From assembly GCF_001475935.1 (NCBI RefSeq), contig NZ_LDQA01000022.1, positions 1-64,000 of the forward strand: DNA of 64,000 bases, in the 5' to 3' direction. Shown here piece after piece: positions 17,685 through 26,318 of this stretch (position 1 is the stretch's first letter; each line of letters starts with the position of its first letter). Under the pieces are notes generated by a model. The model saw only the letters and a program-made list of their open reading frames with translations, had not been told where the DNA came from and ran no database searches. The stretch comes from Aureimonas ureilytica. GTDB taxonomy: Bacteria; Pseudomonadota; Alphaproteobacteria; Rhizobiales; Rhizobiaceae. Both the position numbers and the translations under genes were made by a program.

Positions 17685-18569
17685 TCAGGCCGCGCGCCGC
17701 TTGAGCGCGAGGGCGAGCGCCCGGCGGAAACCCGCCGGGCGGCTCGGCTCGGCCGGCGCGAGCTGGAAGACGGAGCGGCGCAGCGCATCGGTCAGTTCGC
17801 GCCCCTCTGGCGCAGCCTCGAAGCGGATCGGCGCGCCGACGCGCATGGTGATGCCGCGTCCATAAAGGCGGCGGAACGCGCCGATCAGGAGGCCATAGCG
17901 CAGCGTCTGCGAGAAGGGGCTGACGAAGTGGAAAAGAGGGCCGTTCTGCCCTTCCACATGAACCGGCAGGACGGTGGCCCGGCCCATACGCGCCAGCCGG
18001 GCGGCGAAGGGCTTCCACGGCAGATCTTCGGCGCGACCAAAGGTCTTGGGCGCGGTGGCGACGCCGCCGGCCGGGAAGATGATGATCGTGACACCTTGCC
18101 CGAGCAGGCGCATGGCCTCGCGCCGCGTCTGAAGGTTCAGCGCCTGCGCCTCCCGCGTCTCCTCGAAGGAGATGGGAAGGCCGAACTCGGCCAGTTCCTC
18201 GATGCGCATGAGATCGTTGCTGACGAGAATGCGGAACGGGCGGCCGAGCCGTTCGGCCAGCGCCAGAAGCGCCGCGCCGTCCCCGATGCCGAACGGATGG
18301 TTGGCGAGGATCACGAGCGGCTCGCCAGGCGCGATGGCCGGCGGCCAGGTCCCGGATATGTCGAGGTGAATGCGCATGAGGGCCAGCATGGCCTGAAAGC
18401 GCGAGGCGGGTTCGCGTCGGGCGCTCTCGCGCCAGAGCGCGTAGAGCCGCGCCAGCTTCCGCCGCCCGGCCGCCTGTTCCATGGAGCGGATCACCAGACG
18501 CCGGGCGAGGCGATCATGCGGGCGGGCATAGCTCAGTTCGGGAAACAGCATCGGCAGGCCACGAGACAT
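17685..18569 (-). CDS. Lysophospholipid acyltransferase-family protein
   Basis: A 294-residue protein with the glycerolipid acyltransferase motifs: LVILANHPFGIGDGAAL (the HX5D-like catalytic motif with preceding Asn), the EEFGLPIS-like SFEETREAQALN segment, and IIIFPAGGVATAPK, the phosphate-binding FPAGG form typical of the ornithine-lipid/hemolysin-like branch. It probably acylates a lysolipid or ornithine-lipid precursor on the inner face of the membrane. No OlsB-type partner is adjacent. Start is ambiguous between Met1 at 18569 and Met7; neither has a clear ribosome binding site. Confidence 0.8.
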   Translation of the reverse strand: MSRGLPMLFPELSYARPHDRLARRLVIRSMEQAAGRRKLARLYALWRESARREPASRFQAMLALMRIHLDISGTWPPAIAPGEPLVILANHPFGIGDGAALLALAERLGRPFRILVSNDLMRIEELAEFGLPISFEETREAQALNLQTRREAMRLLGQGVTIIIFPAGGVATAPKTFGRAEDLPWKPFAARLARMGRATVLPVHVEGQNGPLFHFVSPFSQTLRYGLLIGAFRRLYGRGITMRVGAPIRFEAAPEGRELTDALRRSVFQLAPAEPSRPAGFRRALALALKRRAA

Positions 18570-18665
18570 CCGGGACAGAGTCCCCTGACTTAGCCCGGCC
18601 GCCTGACGGCCCGATGACAGAGCCGGCGAGGGGAAGAGCTCCCGCTCGCCGGCCCTTTCGAAGCG

Positions 18666-20042
18666 TCAGCCGAACACGGCTGTGAGCGCGCCGTCGATGG
18701 CGGCGGTGATGGCGTCGATCTCGGCGGCGCTGACCACCAGCGCCGGGGCAAGGCAGAGCGTGTTGTTGAGGCCGGGGATCGAGCGGTTCGACGCGCCGAT
18801 CATCACGCCGCGCGCGCCCGCTTCCGCGATCACGCGCGCCACGCTCTTCTCGTCCACCGGCTCCTTGGTCGCGCGATCCTTCACCAGCTCCGCGCCTTGG
18901 AACAGGCCGAGCCCGCGCACATCCCCGATGACCGCGTGCTTGTCTTTCAGCGCCAGGAGGTTGGCCCGCAGCCGCGCGCCCATGGCGAGGCAATTGTCGA
19001 GCAGCCCCTCGTCCTCGATGATGCGCATGTTTTCCAGCGCCGCCGTCGGACCCGCCGTGCAGCCTCCGAAGGTCGAGATGTCCCGGAAATGGGCCATCGG
19101 ATCGGCATCGTCCTTGAACTTCTCGAACACGGCCTCCGTCGTCACCGTGCAGGAGATCGCCGCGTAGCCCGACGCCACGCCCTTCGCCATGGTCACGAAA
19201 TCGGGCTGGACGCCGAAATTCTGGTAGCCGAACCAGGTGCCCGTGCGCCCGAGGCCACAGACCACCTCGTCTATATGGAGAAGGATGTCGTACTTGCGGC
19301 AGATCTCCTGAACGCGCGGCCAGTAGCCTTCGGGCGGCACGATGACGCCGCCGCCCGCGGTCACGGGTTCGAGGCACAGAAGGCCGATCGTGTCCGGCCC
19401 CTCGCGCAGGATCACCTCCTCGATCGCGTCGGCCGCGCGCTCGCCATAGTTCTCGACATCCCACTGCTTGCGGTATTCGAGGCAGTGCGGAACCATGACG
19501 AAGCCGTCCGGGTAGGGTCCGTACATGGCGGCGCGCTGCAGCTGGCCGGAGGCGGCGAGCGTGCCGATCGTGGTGCCGTGATAGTCGCGCTCGCGGCAGA
19601 GGATCTTCCATTTCTTGCCGCCGTTATGGCGCTCGGCGATCTGCCGGACCATCTTGAAGACCTTCTCGTTGGCCTCCGAGCCGGAATTGTTGAAGTAGAC
19701 GCGCGACAGGCCGGGCATCTTCTCCAGAAGCTTCTGCGCGAAAAGCGAGCCGGGAATGGAGCCGGCGGACTGGGCGAAATAGTTCAGCTTGACGAGCTGG
19801 TCGCGCACGGCGTCCGCGATGGAGGTTCGGCCATAGCCGACATTGACGGTCCAGACGCCGCCCGACAGCGCGTCGAGATATTCGCGCCCCGCCGCGTCCC
19901 AGACCTTGAGCCCCTTGCCCTCCACGATGATGCGCGGATCGTTGGTTTCCAGCGGCTTGTGCTGGAGCATGTGGTGCCAGACATGTCGGCGGTCCGCCTC
20001 GATGATCGGGCGAAGATCGTTGGGGTGGGGAGCGATGTTCAT
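18666..20042 (-). CDS. Class III aminotransferase (taurine/omega-amino acid:pyruvate type)
   Basis: A 458-residue PLP-dependent enzyme of fold type I, class III. Visible motifs are YLDALSGGVWTVNVGYG, YFNNSGSEANEKVFKMVRQ (phosphate-binding Gly-Ser), the DYHGTTIGTLAASG block, the HIDEVVCGLGRTGTWFGYQ block with the PLP-binding Asp, and TMAKGVASGYA with the Schiff-base Lys. The N-terminal HVWHHMLQHKP stretch resembles taurine- and beta-alanine:pyruvate transaminases. No taurine transport or sulfoacetaldehyde genes lie beside it, so the amino donor stays open. It is read alone, with AAGGG upstream of the ATG. Confidence 0.85.
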   Translation of the reverse strand: MNIAPHPNDLRPIIEADRRHVWHHMLQHKPLETNDPRIIVEGKGLKVWDAAGREYLDALSGGVWTVNVGYGRTSIADAVRDQLVKLNYFAQSAGSIPGSLFAQKLLEKMPGLSRVYFNNSGSEANEKVFKMVRQIAERHNGGKKWKILCRERDYHGTTIGTLAASGQLQRAAMYGPYPDGFVMVPHCLEYRKQWDVENYGERAADAIEEVILREGPDTIGLLCLEPVTAGGGVIVPPEGYWPRVQEICRKYDILLHIDEVVCGLGRTGTWFGYQNFGVQPDFVTMAKGVASGYAAISCTVTTEAVFEKFKDDADPMAHFRDISTFGGCTAGPTAALENMRIIEDEGLLDNCLAMGARLRANLLALKDKHAVIGDVRGLGLFQGAELVKDRATKEPVDEKSVARVIAEAGARGVMIGASNRSIPGLNNTLCLAPALVVSAAEIDAITAAIDGALTAVFG

Positions 20043-20524
20043 GGACGAGGCCCTTTCGGACGGTTCTCTGGAAAAGTCGGGGGCGGTGAGCCGCTACGAG
20101 GGGCGGAGAGAGGTTTGACGCGAAACGGATAGTCCGAGAGGCGATCGGGTATTTTGGGGACTGTCCTCTCGCATCCGACACTCGACCTGCCGGCGATCTC
20201 GGCCCGCCGGTTTGCCGGCCCGAACGCCCACGGGTTCTAGCCACCACCTCAGCCGCATAAAAGGGATCGTAAAGGGTGCCGACAACCTCGGCAATGGCGA
20301 CATCGGGTCTTCCGCCGGGATGATCCGGGCGGGGCGCGCATCCATTAAGAGGCGGATGGCGAGTGGGGGCAAACGGCTCGGTCGATGCTATGCGTCAGGG
20401 CCGGGACGCGCGGACACCGACCCGGCGAGCCCGTAGCCCCCGGATCGGCTCATTCTATGGCTTGGAACGCAGTCGCTGAGCGCGAAAACGGATGGCTTTC
20501 GTAGATGGGGGAGCCTGCGCGGCC
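20043..20524. other. Intergenic region, no gene recognised
   Basis: About 480 bases between the transaminase start and the stop of the hypothetical gene ending at 20525. No open frame here shows protein-like composition. Several GC-rich partial repeats of GCCGGC/CCGGC occur near 20190-20220 but none forms a convincing terminator. It presumably holds the transaminase promoter. Confidence 0.5.
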
Positions 20525-21052
20525 CTACCGCCCGGCCGCCGGCCCGTAGAGCCCGAGTGCGTCCGTTTGGAAGGGGCCTGCGCCGCTCTTCCCCTTGGGC
20601 GGCTCGACGCCCAGAAACTCGGCGAGCGCCTTTTCCAAGGCGCGATCGGCTTCGCCCTCCGGTTCCTCCATCGCGCCGATCAGCGTGTCGAGCGTCATGC
20701 CGAGCTTATTGAGGTCGAGCGTCTGTTCGATCGCCTGAAGCGCCGCAGCGCCGCCCTCCTGCTGCCCGGTCGCCTCGATCGCGCCGCGCACGGCGCGGGC
20801 ATAGGAACCGAGCGAGGCGTAATCCTCGACCTTCAGGCCAAGCGCCTCACCCAGCCGCTCGAACAGCTTGAGTTTGACCTGCGTGACGCCGGGTTTCTCC
20901 GTGCCGGTGAGGGGACCCGAATCAACCATCTTTCGCGCGGCCGCGATCGGGCTGTCGTCGGGGGCGATGCGGTTTCGTGGATCGGGCGTCATGGCAGGCC
21001 GAAGCAATTGGACGGCCGTGTTCTGCAGGGCACTGAGCATGAGCGGTTTCAT
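20525..21052 (-). CDS. Hypothetical protein
   Basis: A 175-residue soluble protein I do not recognise. It has no signal peptide or membrane span. The composition looks like a real protein: amphipathic stretches such as VKLKLFERLGEALGLKVEDYASLGSYARAVRGAIEA and LDLNKLGMTLDTLIGAMEE, an acidic C-terminal third and a short Pro/Gly-rich tail. Codon use resembles its neighbours. It lies 350-500 bases from the flanking genes on the same strand and is probably transcribed alone. It could be a small helical scaffold or a phage-remnant protein, but nothing supports either. Confidence 0.6.
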   Translation of the reverse strand: MKPLMLSALQNTAVQLLRPAMTPDPRNRIAPDDSPIAAARKMVDSGPLTGTEKPGVTQVKLKLFERLGEALGLKVEDYASLGSYARAVRGAIEATGQQEGGAAALQAIEQTLDLNKLGMTLDTLIGAMEEPEGEADRALEKALAEFLGVEPPKGKSGAGPFQTDALGLYGPAAGR

Positions 21053-21172
21053 CCCTCGAAGCAGAGCCGGCGCGTCCTGCGCGGTCCTGCCGGTTCGATC
21101 GCTCCGGCCTCATGCCTCGCGCGTGAATCATCCTTTTCTCTCTTATAGCGTGTGGTGGTTAAGCCTTCCGTG

Positions 21173-22150
21173 TCAGCCACCGCCGATCAGGATGCCGGCC
21201 GCCAGAACCAGCGCGCCGCCGATGATGACCTGTGTCGTCGCGCGCAGGATCGGCGTTTCCATGAAGCGGTTCTGAATCCAGACGATGGCCCAAAGCTCTA
21301 TGAAGACGACCACGAAGGCGACGATCGTCGCCGTCCAGAACTCCGAGATGAGATAGGGCAGGGCATGGCCGAGCCCGCCCAGCGTCGTCATCAGCCCGGT
21401 GGCAAGGCCCCGCTTGATGGGCGAGCCACGGCCCGACAGCTTGCCATCGTCATGCGCCGCCTCGGTGAAGCCCATCGAAATGCCCGCGCCGATCGCGGCC
21501 GCGAGGCCGACCGTCAGCGTCGTCGCCGGATCGCGCGTGGCGAAGGCCGTGGCGAAGATCGGGGCGAGGGTGGAGACCGAGCCGTCCATCAGCCCGGCCA
21601 GCCCCGGCTGGATCAGCGTCAGGATCAATTGCCTCCGCGAGGCCGTCGCTTCGTCGGCGCGCGCGCCTTCGCTGAGATGCGCCTGCTCGAGTTCGCCTGC
21701 CCGCGTCTGGTGGCCGCGCTCGGCGGCCGCGAGATCGCCCAGGAGACGGCGTGTGCCGGCGTCGCTCGTGCGCGCGGCGGCCGCCTCGTAGAAGCGGGCG
21801 GCGGCGTCCTCCATCCGCTCGGCCTCGGCGCGGATTTGCTCCAGCCCGAGATTTTCCACCAGCCAGACCGGGCGGCGCGAGACGTAGTCCGCCACATGCT
21901 CGCGCCGGATCAGCGGAATGGTCGGGCCGAACCGCCGTTCGTGCTCGGCGATCAGGGTGCGGCGATGGCCGTCCTCCTCGCGCTCCATCTCGCGGAACAC
22001 GGCGGCGGAAGCCGGATAGTCCGCCTCCAGGCGCTCGGCATAGGTGGCATAGATGCGGCCGTCATCCTCCTCCGCCGAAATGGCGAGTGCGAGGATTTCA
22101 CGCTCGCTGAGGTCGGAAAAGGCGCGGCGGCCGAACGGCAGGAAACGCAT
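21173..22150 (-). CDS. mbfA: Membrane-bound ferritin MbfA (ferritin-VIT1 fusion), iron exporter
   Basis: The 325-residue protein joins an N-terminal ferritin-like (erythrin-vacuolar iron transport) domain, residues about 8-150, to a C-terminal VIT1/CCC1 membrane domain, residues about 175-325. The diiron-site glutamates and histidine are seen in LALAISAEEDDGRIYATYAERL and EREEDGHRRTLIAEHERRFG, and again in AERGHQTRAGELEQ. The membrane part begins LILTLIQPGLAGLMDGSVSTLAPIF and has about four to five spans. In Bradyrhizobium and Agrobacterium this protein exports iron and protects against peroxide, under Irr repression. A perfect ICE palindrome 22 bases upstream of the ATG supports the same control here. 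Confidence 0.95.
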   Translation of the reverse strand: MRFLPFGRRAFSDLSEREILALAISAEEDDGRIYATYAERLEADYPASAAVFREMEREEDGHRRTLIAEHERRFGPTIPLIRREHVADYVSRRPVWLVENLGLEQIRAEAERMEDAAARFYEAAAARTSDAGTRRLLGDLAAAERGHQTRAGELEQAHLSEGARADEATASRRQLILTLIQPGLAGLMDGSVSTLAPIFATAFATRDPATTLTVGLAAAIGAGISMGFTEAAHDDGKLSGRGSPIKRGLATGLMTTLGGLGHALPYLISEFWTATIVAFVVVFIELWAIVWIQNRFMETPILRATTQVIIGGALVLAAGILIGGG

Positions 22151-22171
22151 GGAGGCTCTCCAAGACTCTAG

Positions 22172-22188
22172 TTTAGAATCATTCTAAA
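22172..22188. promoter_or_regulatory. Iron control element (Irr box) upstream of mbfA
   Basis: TTTAGAATCATTCTAAA is a perfect palindrome with 7-bp arms around TCA. It matches the rhizobial iron control element bound by Irr. It lies 22 bases before the mbfA ATG and 28 bases past the hmuS stop, so it should act on mbfA and repress it when iron is low. Confidence 0.85.
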
Positions 22189-22216
22189 ATAGAGAATGGG
22201 TGATGCCAACAGGCTC

Positions 22217-23248
22217 TCAAGCGCTGAAGCCAGCCCCAAGCCGCGTCACCAGCGCGCGCCAGCGCGGGTCTTCCGGTCCTTCTTCGCTGCGCACGCCGAA
22301 GAACTGCGCGATGAGCTCGGCCCGGGCGTCGTAGAGTTCGACCGAGGTCAGCTCGCCATGCCGCGTCGGCTTGCGCACGGCGAAGGCTTCCGCCACCAGA
22401 TCTTCGCGCAGATGAAGGTTGAAGCCGGGATCGACCACGTTGATCCAAGGCCCCATGGCGCGGATGGTTTGGACCGGACCGGAATGAATCTGGATGCAGC
22501 CGCGAGTTCCCACGAAACACATGATCGGCAGCTCTGTGGCGCTGGCGTCCTCCAGAAGCCGGGTCGCGGCCAGCGCGCCGATCTTTTGCACGTGATCCTG
22601 GCCGAGAAGGCGGAGCGCCGCGCGCCGGTCGAGCCCATGGCGGCGCAGGAGCGGGAAGAACTCGTGGACGTCCCGCATCTGCGAGAACTCGGCGCGGAAG
22701 ACCGCCGGATCGCCCGCCTGTGTGGCCGATGTCGCCGGGTAGGGCGCGATGTCCAGCGGCTCGGCCTTGGGCGCGGCGAAGCGTGTGCGCAGGGCTTCGA
22801 AGGCGTCGAGGCTGGAGGTGGCCCGCAGATGCACCTTGATCACCGCATCGCCCGCCGCGTCGAAAATCTGCACCGAGCGGCGCGGGCCGGCTTCATGCGG
22901 GGTCTCCACCGCGAAGGCGGCGCGCCAATGGCGGGGGAAGAGGCGCAGGTCGATCGGCGGATTGAGCACGAGGCCGGTTTCTTGTCCGAAGCGGATTTGG
23001 CCGAACGTGCCGACCTTCTCGTGGACGGCTGCGTCGTTGCGCGTCAGCACCATGATTTCGCCGAGCGCCGGGAGGGCCTCCACCAACGCCTTCGGGTCGA
23101 GGCGCAGGCGCACGACCTCCGGCCCGCGATGGGCCACGAGGAGCTCCGCCTCCGACAGACCGAGTTCCGCGGCGAGGTCGCGGCTGCGCTTGCCCGTGGC
23201 GTAGAAGGGGGTGGCAACGGTCGTGGTTGGATCGCTTAGCGTGTCCAT
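22217..23248 (-). CDS. hmuS: Hemin-degrading factor HmuS
   Basis: A 343-residue cytoplasmic heme-binding/degrading protein of the HemS/ChuS/PhuS family. It has two structural repeats, roughly residues 35-170 and 205-335. The motif MCFVGTRGCIQIHSGPVQTI in the second repeat and the MRDVHEFFPLLRRHGLDRRAALRLLG stretch are conserved. It receives heme from the HmuUV transporter and degrades or hands it on. The ATG lies inside the last codons of hmuV, with AGGA eight bases upstream, so it is translationally coupled and is the last gene of the hmuTUVS operon, an unusual order since hmuS more often comes first. Confidence 0.93.
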   Translation of the reverse strand: MDTLSDPTTTVATPFYATGKRSRDLAAELGLSEAELLVAHRGPEVVRLRLDPKALVEALPALGEIMVLTRNDAAVHEKVGTFGQIRFGQETGLVLNPPIDLRLFPRHWRAAFAVETPHEAGPRRSVQIFDAAGDAVIKVHLRATSSLDAFEALRTRFAAPKAEPLDIAPYPATSATQAGDPAVFRAEFSQMRDVHEFFPLLRRHGLDRRAALRLLGQDHVQKIGALAATRLLEDASATELPIMCFVGTRGCIQIHSGPVQTIRAMGPWINVVDPGFNLHLREDLVAEAFAVRKPTRHGELTSVELYDARAELIAQFFGVRSEEGPEDPRWRALVTRLGAGFSA

Positions 23249-24042
23249 GGGGCATTCCTGATCTGCGCCGCCGTCTGCGGCAGGACGAAGGGTTGGGGCG
23301 GGAAGGGCGTTGCGCCGACCGGCAGTCGAACGCCGAAGACCTCTTCCACCAGCCGGTCGGTCAGCACCTCGGCGGGCGGCCCGTCGGCGGCGACGCGCCC
23401 GCCTGCCATGGCGACGAGGCGATCGGCGAAGCCGGCGGCAAGGTTGAGATCATGCAGCACGGCGACCACGGCACCGCCGCCTTCCGCGAAGTCGCGCGCG
23501 ATCTGGAGCACGCCGAGCTGGTGTCGGATGTCCAGGCTGGAGACCGGCTCGTCCAGAAACAGAAGCCGGGCATGGCCCTCCGCGACGGGCGCGCCGATCT
23601 GGCAGAGGACGCGGGCGAGATGCACCCGCTGCTGCTCGCCGCCGGACAATTCCTCGTAGAGCCGGCCGGCGAAGCCTGCGAGATCGACTCGGGCCAGCGC
23701 GATCTGGATCGCGGCGGGCTCGCGTGCCCGTCCGCCCGCCTCCAGCCCGAAGCGGACGACCTCCGTGACGGTGAAGGGAAAGGCGAGGCTGGAGCTTTGC
23801 GGCAGGACGGCGCGTCGGCGCGCCAGACGCTCGGGCGTCCAGCGGGAAAAAGGCTGACCGTCCAGCCTGACATCGCCGCCTGACGGCTCGACCTCACCCG
23901 TCATCAGCTTGAGGAGGCTGGATTTTCCCGCGCCGTTCGGCCCGATCACGATCGTGACCATGCCGGGTTCGATCGCAAGGTCGAGCGGATGAACCACCGT
24001 GCGGCCGTGATAGGCGAGGCTGGCGGAGGATAGAGTGAGCAT
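23236..24042 (-). CDS. hmuV: Heme ABC transporter ATP-binding protein
   Basis: A 268-residue ABC ATPase that powers heme import. Walker A is GPNGAGKSS (about 34-42), the signature LSGGEQQR lies near 138, Walker B is LLFLDEPVSSLD and the switch His is in VAVLHDLNLAA. The Q-loop is in VLPQSSSLAFPFTV. All are intact. It lies between hmuU (7-base gap) and hmuS (13-base overlap) and forms the inner-membrane importer with HmuU, fed by HmuT in the periplasm. Confidence 0.95.
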   Translation of the reverse strand: MLTLSSASLAYHGRTVVHPLDLAIEPGMVTIVIGPNGAGKSSLLKLMTGEVEPSGGDVRLDGQPFSRWTPERLARRRAVLPQSSSLAFPFTVTEVVRFGLEAGGRAREPAAIQIALARVDLAGFAGRLYEELSGGEQQRVHLARVLCQIGAPVAEGHARLLFLDEPVSSLDIRHQLGVLQIARDFAEGGGAVVAVLHDLNLAAGFADRLVAMAGGRVAADGPPAEVLTDRLVEEVFGVRLPVGATPFPPQPFVLPQTAAQIRNAPWTR

Positions 24043-24048
24043 CGGCGA

Positions 24049-25140
24049 TCAGAGTCCCGCGAGGCCGCGACGGCGCAGCAGAATCCAGAGAAAGACGGGC
24101 GCGCCGAGCGCGGCAGTGAGAATGCCGATGGGCAGTTCGGCGGGCGCGACCAACGTGCGGGCCGCCATGTCGGCGAGAAGCAGAAGTATGGCCCCGCCGA
24201 GCGCAGCATTGGGCAGGAGATGGCGGTGGTCCGGCCCGAACCAGAGGCGCAGGAGATGTGGCACCACGATGCCGACGAAGCCGATCGTGCCCGACACCGC
24301 GACGGCCGCGCCGGTGGCGAGTGCCACGAGGAGGATCGTCAGGCGCTTCAACCGCTGCACGCGAATGCCGAGATGATAGGCTTCCGCCTCGCCGAGCACG
24401 ATGCCGTTGAGCCCGCGCGCCAGAAAGGGCGACAGGAGAAGCGCCGCGCCCATCATCGGCAGGCCGGCCCAAAGCTTGGTCCAGGTCGCGCCCGACAGAC
24501 CGCCGAGGCTCCAGAAGGTGAGGTCGCGCAACTGGTTGTCGTCGCTGAGATAGACGAGAAAACCCGTGCCCGCCGCCGCGAAGGCGCCGAGCGCGATGCC
24601 CGCGAGCAGGATGAGCGCGACCGAGGAGCGGCCCGCCCGCGTGCCGATCCGGTAGATCAGGAGCGTCGCGGCCAGACCGCCGGCGAAGGCGGCGACGGGC
24701 AGGGCATAGAGGCCGAGCGCGGCGGCGAGGGGCGCAAGCGCGCCGCCTGAAAGAACGATCGTGGCGACCGCCGCGAAGGCCGCGCCTGATGATACGCCGA
24801 TCAGGCCGGGATCGGCCAGCGGGTTGCGGAACAGGCCCTGCATCATCGCGCCGACGAGCCCGAGCGACGCGCCGACCAGCGCCCCCAGGAGAACGCGCGG
24901 CAGGCGGATTTGCCAGACGATGACGGTGTCGGCGAGCGACGCGACCTGGCCCTTGGGGCCGGCCAGCAGGATCGCGCCGACGCGGCCGGGCGAGAGCGGC
25001 GAGGGGCCGGTGCCGAGCGCGGCCACTAGCGTTGCGAGAAGCAGCAGCGACAGCGCGAGCGTCGCCATGCGCGCGCTGTCGCTGCGGTCCCCCGCAGAGG
25101 AGCGGGCGTAAGCCACGAGAGGCAAGGCCTCAACGGACAT
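24049..25140 (-). CDS. hmuU: Heme ABC transporter permease
   Basis: A 363-residue FecCD/BtuC-type inner-membrane permease with about nine to ten membrane segments. The typical WQIRLPRVLLGALVGASLGLVGAMMQGLFRNPLADPGLIGVSSGAA block is present, as are the coupling-helix region SFLVY-like loops and the C-terminal FVGIVVPHLLRLWFGPDHRHLLPNAALGG motif. The ATG overlaps the 3' end of hmuT by 11 bases and follows GAGGAGG six bases upstream. It forms the translocation pore of the HmuTUV heme importer. Confidence 0.95.
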   Translation of the reverse strand: MSVEALPLVAYARSSAGDRSDSARMATLALSLLLLATLVAALGTGPSPLSPGRVGAILLAGPKGQVASLADTVIVWQIRLPRVLLGALVGASLGLVGAMMQGLFRNPLADPGLIGVSSGAAFAAVATIVLSGGALAPLAAALGLYALPVAAFAGGLAATLLIYRIGTRAGRSSVALILLAGIALGAFAAAGTGFLVYLSDDNQLRDLTFWSLGGLSGATWTKLWAGLPMMGAALLLSPFLARGLNGIVLGEAEAYHLGIRVQRLKRLTILLVALATGAAVAVSGTIGFVGIVVPHLLRLWFGPDHRHLLPNAALGGAILLLLADMAARTLVAPAELPIGILTAALGAPVFLWILLRRRGLAGL

Positions 25141-26029
25141 GGGCCGCCTCCTCGGGCGCTGGCGCGGCGGCGCGCAGGCCCGCCTCGGGATAGAGGCGCG
25201 CGGCGAGATCGCGCAGCGCCGCCGGCAGACGCGGGCCGAAGCCGAGCAGGTAAGCGGCGTCCATGCGAACCACGCTTCCCGTCTGGCCGGCGGGCGTGGC
25301 GGCGAGCGCTGGAATCGACAAAGGGTCCTGCCCGCCCGGGCCGGCGCGATCGACCATCAGGATCACGTCCGGCTGGAGCGCGGCGGCGGCTTCCGGCGAG
25401 ACCATCTTGTAGCCCTCTGCCTCGGCGAAGACGTTTTCGCCGCCGGCCAGACGGATCACCGCATCCGCCCCCGTGCCGCGCCCCGCCGCGTTGGCGCGCC
25501 CGTCGGCGATCGACAGGATGAAGAGAACGCGGCGCTTCTGCTGAATGCCTTTCAGGTCCTCCGCCAGGGCCTGCAACTCGCGCTCGGTGCGCTGCGCCAG
25601 GGCCTCGCCCTCGGCCTCGCGCCCGACCGCGCCGGCCACGATGCGGATCTTGTCCAGAAGCTCGGGAACGGTCTGCCCGCTCGGCACATGGCGAACCGGC
25701 ACGCCGGCAGCGTCGATCAGCGCCACCGCCTCTTTCGGCCCCGCGCCATTGTCCATGAGAATGAGGTCCGGCGACAGCGACAGGACGCCCTCGGCCGACA
25801 GCGCGCGGAGATAGCCGACATTGGGTTTCTCCTGGAGCGCGGCGGGCGGGTAGAGGCTGGTCGTATCCACCGCCGCGACGCGCCCCGCTTCGCCCAGAGC
25901 ATAGAGAATTTCCGTCACCGCACCGCCGATCGAGACGACGCGCGTCGGCAGCGGATCGGCGCGAGCAGCGGTCGAAAGCGCGGGCAAGGAAAGGAGGGTC
26001 AAGGCGAGGGCGAGGGTGGACGCGCGCAT
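25130..26029 (-). CDS. hmuT: Periplasmic heme-binding protein
   Basis: A 299-residue type III periplasmic binding protein. A signal peptide of about 24 residues ends at TAARA. The mature part starts with TRVVSIGGAVTEILYALGEAGRVAAVDTTSLYPP, the usual HmuT opening with a conserved Tyr that can ligate heme, and continues with NVGYLRALSAEGVLSL and DLILMDNGAGP. It carries heme from the outer-membrane receptor to HmuUV. It is the first gene of the hmuTUVS operon, divergent from the TonB receptor, with iron-control-like repeats between. Confidence 0.93.
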   Translation of the reverse strand: MRASTLALALTLLSLPALSTAARADPLPTRVVSIGGAVTEILYALGEAGRVAAVDTTSLYPPAALQEKPNVGYLRALSAEGVLSLSPDLILMDNGAGPKEAVALIDAAGVPVRHVPSGQTVPELLDKIRIVAGAVGREAEGEALAQRTERELQALAEDLKGIQQKRRVLFILSIADGRANAAGRGTGADAVIRLAGGENVFAEAEGYKMVSPEAAAALQPDVILMVDRAGPGGQDPLSIPALAATPAGQTGSVVRMDAAYLLGFGPRLPAALRDLAARLYPEAGLRAAAPAPEEAAHVR

Positions 26030-26114
26030 GGCAGGCCGTTCCGCAGCTGGAATGATCGTGCCTGCTTAATATCCGCGCGTGCGATGCGTCAAGTAAATCA
26101 TCCTATAAAGTCAA

Positions 26115-26143
26115 TTTAGAATGGTTCTTTGAATGATTCTATA
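26115..26143. promoter_or_regulatory. Overlapping ICE-like elements between hmuT and the heme receptor
   Basis: TTTAGAATGGTTCTTTG at 26115-26131 keeps one exact ICE half-site (TTTAGAA) and the TTCT of the other. It overlaps TTTGAATGATTCTATA at 26128-26143, a second degenerate copy. The two are phased by 13 bases in an AT-rich divergent promoter region. By comparison with the perfect copy at mbfA, Irr is the likely binder. No HmuP/HemP gene was found nearby. Confidence 0.65.
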
Positions 26144-26318
26144 TATTACGTTGGCGGTTTTGAAGCGTTCTGATGTAGTAAAATCGAGTCGTATTTGTTT
26201 GACTCTTCGTTTTTACGGGAGATAGACAACACTGCACGCGATGGCGTTGAGCGCCTCGGCCTCGATCGAGGCGTGCGCGATCTTTTTGTTGCTTTCACCT
26301 CGGAAAGGATCAGGGCAG

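Noticed and set aside
16153-18018. A 621-codon open frame antisense to the aldehyde dehydrogenase
   Set aside because: Composition is that of a reverse-complement shadow; it would also bridge the gap into the acyltransferase gene in the wrong frame.
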